Shown: positions 35,821 through 45,600 of the stretch, in pieces | Position numbering within the stretch: position 1 is the first letter of the stretch | Layout: each line of letters begins with the position of its first letter | Source of the DNA: Eucalyptus grandis | Lineage: Eukaryota > Streptophyta > Magnoliopsida > Myrtales > Myrtaceae | Direction: 5' to 3' | Assembly: GCF_016545825.1 (NCBI RefSeq) | Contig: NC_052613.1 | Location: forward strand, 10,354,001 to 10,418,000 | Length of the DNA stretch: 64,000 nucleotides | The notes under the pieces: model-generated | What the model was told of the DNA's origin: nothing | What the model saw: the letters and a program-made list of their open reading frames with translations, nothing else | Databases searched by the model: none | Program-made: the position numbers and the translations under genes

Positions 35821-36696
35821 TTCTCATTAATAAGGCCCATTGAATATAAAATCCAACACATTTTAAATTTAATTTTCAATAAAGATCAAAAATAAAATAT
35901 TATCAAAACAATTTTTATTTATTAATACATAAGTAGTATTAATTATAAATTACCTCCTTCGCCTCTCCTTTTTCCCAACCATCGTACAACCCTTGATACT
36001 TGAAATTCATCATACTTTCTTCTTATTTTACTCACATCAACTCAAATATAAATAACTAGATTAGATTTAACATTGAAATGAGTAATTATGTGAAAATAAT
36101 AAATGCATAAAGACCCGCACTTTTTCCATCAAATTTTTGACTTCCAATGCCTCCTTTTACCTCCCTTACATGTCCCATGTTAAAATTATTTATTACCTTT
36201 TTTTCTTCTCTTTTTTTGAAAATTCCAATGCATTTAGAATTGACAAAAAATATGTATTTGCCAAAGGTTTGATTGGATTGTCTTAAAATGCAATTACAAT
36301 TATCATATCTTCCTTGTCAATGGCAAATTATTCCACTTAATCATGCCTACTTTTTAGCTTGGTCAGCGTAATCCTAAGCTTTTGAGCTAAATTTCTAATG
36401 TAGTGTTTCCTGCTAATTGTCACCGAAAATCATTGATATGATGTCTAATTATTGCCGACATGCTAATGGGGGCAATTTGTTGACTTTCACGTCACAATTT
36501 ACAGCAACAATTGGCAAGAAATATTACATTTAAATATTGCACAAATCAGTTGAACTATATTAACAAAATTGAAAAGTTAAAATTGAATTGACATCGATGC
36601 TATAGGTATAAGACTAAATTGATAATTTTTTCAAATATTTAAATAATCGCTCCTTCAACAAACACATGTATGACCATTTTTTGAATAAGTATATTA

Positions 36697-37700
36697 GAAG
36701 TACCATAATTTTCTCGCAACTCTTACTTGAGTACCACAAATTTAAAAAATCGATTACTTAAATACTATTGATGATTTGCCTCTTCGGAAAATTCAACATG
36801 GATGCTACTTGTTTTACATGGGCATTATTAGCCCCCGTTTGGTTCTACTTTCCTAAGGGGCTTTGGACCGCTAAAGCCCCTTGGTGAAAATTTTGTGTCT
36901 AGTAAATATTTTTGAAAGCTCATTTGCCAAATGTGAGCATTTCCAATGCTGAAAGCTGAATGCTGGGGAGGAGCTGCTTTAGGCATTGGGCATTTGAGAA
37001 ATGCGAAATTTCACCATATCACTGTTCATCTTCTCTTCTTCTTCATCTTCTTCTTCCCGCTCCATCCCCGTGCTACTCGCTACACCAGCACCTCCGCCCA
37101 CGAAGATCTGACACCTTCTTCTCGCTCGTCCCCGCACTCCAAGGGAGGATGTTCGTCGAGGTTGAGAACAATTTGGCAATGGAGGCGCGAATTTGGGTTC
37201 GCATGACCTCAGGCCGCTAGATGGCCAAATCTGGCCTCTACACCTCCAGGTGGTGACGGCGTCACCTTAGGTCGCGACCTTAGGCGGCTGCCACCACCGT
37301 TGCTAGATTTGATTTTCAAATTAAAAAAAAAATAAAAATAAAAGCAAAAGCCCATTTGTAATGTAAGTTTTGCCAAACAAGTATTTATACTAAAGTTATC
37401 TTTAAATGCTATTTGAGATTATAATTTACCAAATGGTGTAACATTTCGAAGAACCCTTTACCTTAATGCATTTTTCTAATGGCATTTCCCCAAAACCAAA
37501 CCAAACGGGCATTTATTAGCGCAGACGTGAACAAATAATAAAAATAAAAAAAATAAAAAATATTCAAGTCGAAATCGGAAAATAATGAAAAAAATTCATG
37601 TAGAACAATCTATCAAAAATAACACTTAAATGATCTATTTTACTTCGATAACATATTTAAGCGAGTGAAAAGGGATTTATGGTAAGTCAAGTGAGAGTTC
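36697..37700. mobile_element. Second copy of the AGTGTCATAA-type MITE, split by an insertion
   Basis: The left part (about 36,697-36,830) and right part (about 37,511-37,700) match the two halves of the intact copy at 35,336-35,680. Shared blocks include 'TTTAAAAAATCGATTACTTAAAT' and, on the right, 'TATCAAAAATAACACTTAAATGATC'. The two halves are separated by the element at 36,831-37,510. The right end lies about 200 bp before the RACK1 start codon, so the MITE is part of the promoter region. Confidence 0.65.
36831..37510. mobile_element. TIR element (hAT-like?) nested in the MITE upstream of RACK1
   Basis: The left end GCCCCCGTTTGGTT and inverted right end GCCCGTTTGGTTTGG match. The flanks CATTATTA (36,823-36,830) and ATTTATTA (37,511-37,518) agree in 7 of 8 positions, as for an aged 8-bp duplication. 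A CT-rich arm, a GC-richer core (about 37,060-37,310) and an A-rich arm follow the pattern seen elsewhere. Its frames are not credible genes. Confidence 0.6.
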
Positions 37701-37744
37701 TTGTCCCGAGTTTATCCTATTCGAAATAACAAAGGAAACCTTCA

Positions 37745-37753
37745 AAACCCTAA
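37745..37753 (+). promoter_or_regulatory. Telo-box in the RACK1 promoter
   Basis: AAACCCTAA lies about 14 bp before the TATA box. A second copy is in the leader at 37,877-37,885. Telo-boxes are known to be enriched in plant ribosomal-protein and translation genes, which suits RACK1. Confidence 0.55.
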
Positions 37754-37766
37754 CCGGGGCAAGCCA

Positions 37767-37773
37767 TATAAAA
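37767..37773 (+). promoter_or_regulatory. TATA box of RACK1
   Basis: TATAAAA occurs about 130 bp before the ATG. It is followed by a strongly pyrimidine-rich leader (about 37,800-37,865), giving normal core-promoter spacing for a start near 37,800. Confidence 0.6.
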
Positions 37774-37898
37774 ACCTCATCTACGCCCCCCATCCTCGCG
37801 CCTCCTCTCAGTCTCTTCTCTTCCTCTCCGTCGCCGCTCTCTCTCTCCTCCTCCTCCTCCTCCCGCAGCAGCAGAGAAACCCTAATCGAAGAGCAGAC

Positions 37899-40134
37899 AT
37901 GGCGGAGGGGCTGCACCTGAAGGGGACGATGAAGGCCCACACGGACATGGTGACGGCGATCGCCGTCCCCATCGACAACGCCGACATGATCGTGACCTCC
38001 TCCCGCGACAAGTCCATCATCCTCTGGCACCTCACCAAGGAGGACAAGGTCTACGGCGTCCCCCGCCGCCGCCTCACCGGCCACTCCCACTTCGTCCAGG
38101 ACGTCGTCCTCTCCTCCGACGGCCAGTTCGCCCTCTCCGGCTCCTGGGACGGCGAGCTCCGCCTCTGGGACCTCGCCACCGGCGTCTCCGCCCGCAGGTC
38201 TCCCCTCTATCTACATCCTTTCCTGTGGATCTGTTTTGGGTTGAGTTGTTGTCTTATTGCCTCGATTGATCAGTAAAGGAATTGTTTTTATGTCATTCTA
38301 GTGCCCAGTGATGCTCTTCCAGATCTAAAGTTGGTTTTTTTTATTCAGTTTGATGGGTCTGTTCTTTCTAGATTTTGATAGCAGTTCGTAGATTCAGCTT
38401 CACACGACTGAGTTTTTCTTTGGCTAAGTAGCCTTGTTCCCCACTAATTTTGGTAATTCTTGGAGATCCATTTGATTGATGCGCATTCCTTTATGTGCTC
38501 TGTGAAATTGAGTGGGCTTATTTGATTCCTGAGTTGCAGGTGCTGTCCTGATTGAATGACTAAGAGCATAGCTTGGTTCTGTTTCACACTAGTGTTGGAC
38601 ATTTTTGGACATTAATTTCATATTAGTCCGTTACGAGCTCTGTGAAATTTAGTTGGTACTCTGATGATCCCTTAGTGGCGAGTGCTGTCCTGATAGGATG
38701 ACTGAGAGCATGACTTGGTTCCATTTGATTCTGTCGTAGGTTCGTGGGCCACACCAAGGATGTGCTCTCGGTGGCCTTCTCCATCGACAACCGGCAGATT
38801 GTGTCGGCGTCTCGCGACCGCACGATCAAGCTGTGGAACACTCTGGGAGAGTGCAAGTACACCATTCAGGAAGGTGAGGCTCACAATGATTGGGTGAGCT
38901 GTGTCAGGTTCAGTCCCAACACCCTTCAGCCAACCATCGTGTCCGCATCTTGGGACCGCACTGTGAAAGTGTGGAATTTGACCAACTGCAAGCTGAGGAA
39001 CACCCTGCAGGGGCATTCTGGCTATGTGAACACCGTGGCTGTGTCTCCTGATGGGTCACTTTGTGCGAGCGGTGGCAAGGATGGAGTGATATTGCTTTGG
39101 GACTTGGCAGAAGGGAAGAAGCTGTACTCACTGGAGGCTGGTGCCATTATTCACTCACTTTGCTTCAGTCCAAATAGGTACTGGCTCTGCGCAGCCACAG
39201 AGAACAGCATTAAGATCTGGGATCTGGAGAGCAAGAGCATTGTCGAGGACTTGAGGGTTGATTTGAAGAATGAAGCTGATATGAGTGATGGAACTACGGG
39301 GGCCATGAGCTCAAATAAGAAGGTAGATTTTTCTTTTATGCTATGAAGTTTCTTTTCGATCCTCCAGCAATTTTATTGCTTGATACAGTGTGCATCCATG
39401 TTTCCTATTCACCTTATATTGCGACTGGTTCTTCTGTTTCTTTACTCTTCTGATACTTTGTGTTGGAAATATGTGGTGGAAGCACATTCAAAAGATGTGA
39501 ATACAGAGGTAGTTGTTCTTGTAACATTGATGTGGCATATGCTCTATCCTGCTTGATCACATTTTTGCAAGGTTTCTAGACTGTGTGCACAGGCTGACCA
39601 ACTGCATCTCAGTAATACTCGATCGTACACATCTTTCCTACACCACCAAATTAGAAATTAATTCATTGGTCACTCAATTTGTACGCTGGCATGGGTTTGA
39701 TGCATTCCTGTAGATCTGTTATTTTTCTGCAGCTCAAGACGTCTTATGGTCATACACCTTGATTAAGAATACTTTGCTGCATAATTGGCATTTCTGCATA
39801 AGGGATTTCTTTGATGTTACTTTCTCTGGTTTACTTTGATACCTGCCCAAGTTGATTATCCACTGGGAAAAAGCATATGATGAGCTTATTGGATGACTAC
39901 AATTAGCACCTCACCATTATCGAACTGTATAATTGTGCTTGCCTGCTATTATTTCTTCATAGGAGGCATGAACTTTTGGTATCAATGGGAATGCTAACTG
40001 TCTGATAACGTTCTGCATGGAAAAAACTGCAGGTCATCTACTGCACGAGCTTGAACTGGAGCGCTGATGGAAGCACCTTGTTCAGTGGTTACAATGATGG
40101 CGTGATCAGAGTCTGGGGAATCGGGCGTTATTAG
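37899..40134 (+). CDS. RACK1: Receptor for activated C kinase 1 (RACK1), 40S-associated WD40 protein
   Basis: RACK1 is a seven-bladed WD40 scaffold bound to the head of the 40S ribosomal subunit. In plants it also links signalling such as ABA, immunity and miRNA processing. Three exons (37,899-38,197; 38,740-39,322; 40,033-40,134) have GT-AG borders and consistent phases. They give 327 aa, the same length as I recall for Arabidopsis RACK1A. Seven blade-ending motifs are visible in order: IILWHL, LRLWDL, IKLWNT, VKVWNL, ILLWDL, IKIWDL and the C-terminal IRVWGIGRY. Conserved RACK1 blocks include '[10 protein letters not shown]' near the N-terminus and '[15 protein letters not shown]' across intron 1. 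The ATG at 37,899 starts the standard '[11 protein letters not shown]' N-terminus. Exon 1 is very rich in G/C at third positions, exon 2 much less. The promoter has a TATA box, telo-boxes and an adjacent MITE. Confidence 0.97.
38497..38725 (+). repeat. Duplicated ~90-bp segment in RACK1 intron 1 with box C/D-like motifs
   Basis: Two imperfect direct copies (38,497-38,585 and 38,636-38,725) share 'GTGCTGTCCTGAT-GAATGACT-AGAGCAT'. The second copy has a C-box-like CTGATGA (38,661-38,667), CTGA at 38,690-38,693 and CTGA at 38,702-38,705. A short closing CTC/GAG pairing lies outside. This could be a small nucleolar RNA or its remnant. The spacing (about 45 nt from C to D) is short, so the RNA call is weak. 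The duplication itself is clear. Confidence 0.35.
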
Positions 40135-40900
40135 GAAATTTTTGACGATCGCTACTGCTGAACTGTTTTTCAAAGATTCCCTTTTTCGTATGTCTTTTTA
40201 GTGGTTTAAAGAACCTTTTAGGATCTTGTTTAAGATGCTTGGAGCAATATATGCCTGCCTCTACTCTTATGTTTAGAAGATTTGGCCTTTGGGCAGTCAT
40301 ATTTTTTTGAGAACAGAGATATAATACCTGTTTTTACGGCAAATCCAGTTCATGTTGTCTTCTAAATGGTTTACTTAGGGCTGCCCGGCGTTGAAGGCTG
40401 AGCTCTTCCCCTCTCTACCACCAATCTCATGGTAGACATGATATTTGGTGTAATTGTTAAATTATATGACGGTGACACGTATCACAACAATGACAGGGAC
40501 ACGTAGAATAAAAACTCTAAAATTTTAGTGCTTCGTAAGGTATTTTTCCCTTGATTCTTGCTCAAAAAAAAAAAAAAGAAGGTAATTTTCCCTCGTGATT
40601 TTAGGAGTATGGATTGTAATGGCTTTTTGGCTGATATAAGGGATGTGGCCATAAGCGTTTTGTCTTACCAAGAAGCCATCTCCTGAAGGCATCGAGCCAA
40701 GGGTAGCTGATTCATATTTAGAATATATAGATTATAAATTTATTAATTTGTATGACTTTAAAAATGAATGAAATATTTTTTCATTATTCATAAAATTAAA
40801 AAATAATTTTGAAAACATTCATTTTTATGAGACATAAGCGTCTCATGCTATTTAACACTTTCGTCACAGCGAAGAGAGAGAGAGAGAGGAAGAGGAGATG
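40135..40900. other. RACK1 3' flank and intergenic DNA
   Basis: The first few hundred bases are likely the RACK1 3' UTR. The remainder is AT-rich, with an A tract at about 40,563-40,577 and a (GA)n run near 40,872-40,888. No gene is seen. Confidence 0.5.
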
Positions 40901-41930
40901 CCTAGAGCTTAGGCTAAAAGTATGACTTGCTACTTTAAGGATGAATCAAATGAGCAGTCAAATTCCTTTTCGAATCACAATTCATTCCGCCCATAAAAAT
41001 TAAGGGTGAGCATCGGTCTAGGGTTGACTTTGGGACCGACTGGATCGACCCAACCCCGCCTTGTCTTGGCCCGGTTTACTTAGTCCTCATTCCTAAACTC
41101 TTGACTAACATCACGAGTTGATCCTCAATCCCATGGCCCAATCCGAACCAACCCTAACTATATATATATATATTATTTATAATTTTTTTATATAGACAAA
41201 AACCTTAAAATAAACGGTGTCAACAATATTAAACAGCTCTTTAGTGATGAGTTCAAGTAATTTTACATTATTCTTTAATAACTTCTATTTTTAATGTCTT
41301 TTACGGCGTTAATAGTTATAATTTACGAAGGAGAAAAATATTTTTATGAGGAGTTCTCACGGCGTTTAAAAAGGCAAAAACAACTTATTATGGTATCATC
41401 CTTTAGTATTCGTTCTCTTATGTCTCATTTGTCCTCTTAGTCTTTAATTTGCTAAAATCGAAATAAATAATTCTCTGCTCACCACTTTACACTTGCCTCC
41501 CTCATTTTGGATCACTCATGCCGCTCGCTGTTCGCTTGGCTTGTTGCTTCCACTTGACATTCGATGCTCATTCTGTTCGATGCTCACCCCACTTAACCGT
41601 CACCGCTTACCTTTCTTAGTTGACCTCGTTCATCATCGAACCCATTGGGTTAGTATAATCCTTGGTTGTCCTTTTAAGTAGTACAAAAATAAAAAATTAT
41701 TGATTGGTTTTGGATTGACTTTGTCACCAAACTCATGAGCAATTGCTTTTTAAGTACAAAAAATAAAATAAAAAATTATTGTGTCTGAGAGAGGGTCGGG
41801 TCTTCAATCATTTTTTTAAGAAATATAAAAAATGAAATAAAATTATCGAGGGGAAGAGGAGAAACCCATTGCGTGCCTAGAGCTTAGCCTAAAAGTATGA
41901 CTTCCTGCTTTAAAGATGAAGCAAATGATG
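40901..41930. repeat. Direct duplication of a ~55-bp segment, 975 bp apart
   Basis: 'CCTAGAGCTTAGGCTAAAAG' and the following 35 bp at 40,901-40,955 recur at 41,876-41,930 with about 90% identity. Both copies follow an AG-rich stretch. Between them, at 41,001, starts a fragment (TAAGGGTGAGCATCGGTC) related to the hAT-like element at 12,033, ending indistinctly near 41,160. Confidence 0.6.
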
Positions 41931-42629
41931 CACGCCCCTAATAAAAATCACTACCAGGGCATGTCAGAGGAAAGTTCCCTCACGCTTCACAGGTTCTCAT
42001 CATCAAGTGCATTAGACGTTTCAATTCGGCAATTGTTCGATCGCATTGTCCATCGACCGCTCAGAAATAAGAATGAAACCAAACTTGAAGCAAATAAAAA
42101 AGAAACGCTGCTAGCGCGGCTTTGTCATAAACTTAAATTTGAGACCAAATTGGATGCAAGTCGACTAATTAACCATGCTGTTCACGAAACAAAAAGTGCC
42201 GCCTGTATATATTTCTCTAGAAACATGTGTTACATATATGTACATTTCGCAGGGGTTGCCCCAACCAAAAACCGAGAGGCTATCGCACAAAATTGCTGAT
42301 TCTTGCATGTGGAGATTCATTAAGATCCCCAATGCCAAGAATGGTTTACACCATAACCTCGTCCTCTCACTCAATCACTGCACCGTCGCACTCTTACAGA
42401 AAATAGAGACCAAGAGAAATTTAAGATCCATTGAGAATCTCGTAGGCACATACTTGCGCCTAGTGCCATCTGGAACGCGCAAATCAAAAGATAGAAAGTG
42501 TTTTGTTGGCTCCGAGATATCCAATACAGCGTACCAGAGACTTCAGATCCATCTGCTCATTCTGAAGCAAACCAAGAATGCTCAATCGCCTCAGACGACA
42601 AGTGCGAGCTCCTACACCAGCTTGTAAAC
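41931..42629. other. 3' flank of the SNAPC4-like gene
   Basis: No coding segment is recognised on either strand. The part closest to 42,630 should contain the gene's 3' UTR on the minus strand. Plus-strand open frames here (about 42,175-42,627) lack any recognisable motif. Confidence 0.45.
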
Positions 42630-45600
42630 TCAGGGTCTCTTCTTCATAGACTTATTGTGCAAAAAGCACGCCAAAGTGATGTCACCATCCTCACGGTCGA
42701 AGGCCAGATCATTCCTCGTCTCTTCTCTGGTGGGTCCCCCGGATGGAGCATTCCCGTTGGCGGTACCTAGCAGATTAGGTTCCTTGCCCCTACATACAGC
42801 ATTAGGGGGCATTTGGTCTACATCAGATGGCATGCCATTTCCTTCGCTCGATGTAAGAACAGCTTTCTTCATCTGTTTCTTGATAAGCAAGCTAGCAAGT
42901 GTGACGTCGCAGTTATCTGCATCTGGAACTTGCTGGGAAACAGGCTCATTCCCAGTCATCAGCTGTTCAGGCCCATCTTTCTCACAATAGATTGATACTG
43001 GTTGTGACCTGTTGAGTTTCTCTGGCAAAGCAGGAATGCATTCAGAATTAGAGTAGCATGTGTCAGGAGGAGCGACATTTCTCTTTCTTCTTTTATACGT
43101 CTTATAATTTCCATGTTCCTTTGAAGCAATCAATTCCGCAGAGACATCTTCCACTACATCATCTTTGCTCCTGTGAAAATGGCCATCGTTTCTTGTCTTC
43201 TCGGGTCCCAACTTCTTCTGAGCACTATAGGAACCAATATTTACCATATCCACAAATTAGACTAAGATGCATAATGAAGTTACCAATGAAATAATGTACA
43301 GAGAACTAGTCCCTACTTAAACGAAACTAAATTGAGAAGATTTACCGAGAAGGGATATTCTTCTTTTCTGTCATATTAGCTGTGTCATGCACTTCCATGT
43401 TTTTGCCCTTTATCGTCAATGAGGATGATGGATCTGGTTGAGATGATTGCTGATCTTTTGAGCGTTCATTATGGTTGTCCTTTCTTACACGTGCATTTGA
43501 TAACTTTCTCTCTTTGAAACAGTATTATCTCTAGTCAGTCTTTCTTCCTCATTGCAACTAATTATTTCCACGGCTTGCTCCAAATCAAGTTGACTGTCAA
43601 CTCTTGGTCTCTTGTTCCCTACTTCCTGGTCACTGCAAGAAGGAAGGATGAGTCAATCAACAGCTAAGAGAGAAAAACTACAGATACCACTAAAGAAAAA
43701 AAGGTACTCCAGAAATTTTTGCCATCTCTATTTTGTATATTCTTTTTTCTCCATAAACTGTGCTGTAAATGAACAAAGATCCATAATTACCAAGTAACAG
43801 TTTTCGTTTTTCGGCTAGAATCGGACATCCCTTGCACTTGACAATTTTCATCGTTAGCCATGATTAGTGACGTCGGATCCAGCTGACATGATGAATGATC
43901 TACTGCAAGTCCGTTTAATTTACCCTCATTTGACTGCAGTTTTGTGACCTTCTTGTTCCTTAAAAGTGAACCATGTTTTGCCAGTGTCTCATCATTTTTG
44001 CAACTGGCCTTTTTCACAACAAGACCAGAGTTAATTTGGGGTTTCTTGGGATCCACCTTCTTCTGAACACTGCAGGGAGAGGATACATGGACCAAAAGTT
44101 AAATAAAGAAGTACGTCTGTGATGTTAGGTGGACAAATGTGCACTGAGGTGCTAACATGTATTACTAACATAGATATAAGGTGGTTAAGTGTAATATCTG
44201 TTTTGAGGAAATGAGAAAAAAATCAAAAATTTACCGAGAAGAGATTTTCCCCTGTTCTCCTATGCAAGAAAGACCATTCACTTCGCTGATTTCACCATTC
44301 GGCACTGATGTTGTTGAAATGGGCTGCGATATATGATATTTAGCTTGCTTTCGATGCCTACTCTTTCCTGAGAATGGTTTCGTCACTCGTGTATTCTTTG
44401 AGGAGCCATGCTCAGCCAATTCATCATAATCAACCTCATTGTAACTACTTCTTGACACTTGCACGGCATTTGATCGATTTGCTTTTCTTTTCCTCCTGGA
44501 GCCCACCTTCTCTAAATCACTGCAGGGGGGAGAAAATAACAAACTAAAATTAAGAATACTGACTTTGAAAAGGGATTTGGTTTCTATTTTCAAGAGAATG
44601 AGACCTACAAAAACAATTCAAAAATTAAAAAGATTTTTTCTTGCAGTGTTTCTGGGATGCAATGAGGGCCAACTTAGAAAATCTTCATCTAATTACCTCA
44701 AACCTGTCTTCTGTTTCATTGAGGGATTTAGAGAATCTGGGTCAGATACACAACTTGTCATTGGTAATGGGAGGAAATCACCAGGACCAAGCGCAGGGCG
44801 CTCCGACTCTCGATCGACAAAGTTTCTTACCAGAGCTGCTTTTTGTACTTTCCTAGCTTCCCGTAGTAAAGGCACTTCATTTGGAAACACGACTTTCCAT
44901 CTCCTACTCATGGAAAAGAGCATCAAAGGCAAGAGGGAAGTCAACTTTAGCTGATATATGCACAAATTGCAGAAAACCGCATAATTATCCATAGAACTAT
45001 AAGTATGAATACCTTCTGCACTGATTATCAGTTCGAGGAGCCAAACATGCAGCAATTTTAGACCAGAAATATCCATGTTCTGCTATTGCTGCCTCCAACA
45101 TGGTATCCTCTTCTGGTGTCCATGGATTCCAATTCAGTGATGGATCTAAAGAGTTGACCCATCTGCAGTCAGAAAAAGAGTCTTTAAAATGCTGTCATAT
45201 TGAAGTTATCCAAAGTGACATTAGGTCAAATCTGTACAAACCTCTCTCTGCACTGTACTTGAGTTCGACCTGGTACAAAATCAGCTATCTTCATCCAATT
45301 TTTAGGGCCAAAGAGCTTCACAGCTACTCTCAAACGTTTATCTTCATCTGCAGTCCACCTACCAACCCTTTGCCTAGCAGGATGAAGAGTTTTCTTCCAT
45401 CTGCAAGTTTCATATTCATATATAAACAACCAATATAATACACTTACAAATGCTGAAAGCAAGTTAAATCTATTCAAGCAAGTTCAATGAGCTTGATAAT
45501 TAAAATTTGCATCATCTCCTTGACATAGTTGATACTTTTCCAGTCAATTTCCTAGCCTGTAAATCATGATGGACATAGAGTGACATAACTGCTGGCACTG

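Noticed and set aside
39870..40010. Perfect C-box-like ATGATGA in RACK1 intron 2 with CTGA about 120 nt downstream
   Set aside because: No closing stem can be formed by the flanks, and the region has no duplicate or other box, so a snoRNA is not supported.
42175..42995. Plus-strand open frames of 60-150 codons
   Set aside because: One part overlaps exon 12 of the SNAPC4-like gene in antisense. The rest has no motif, no codon bias and no splice context.
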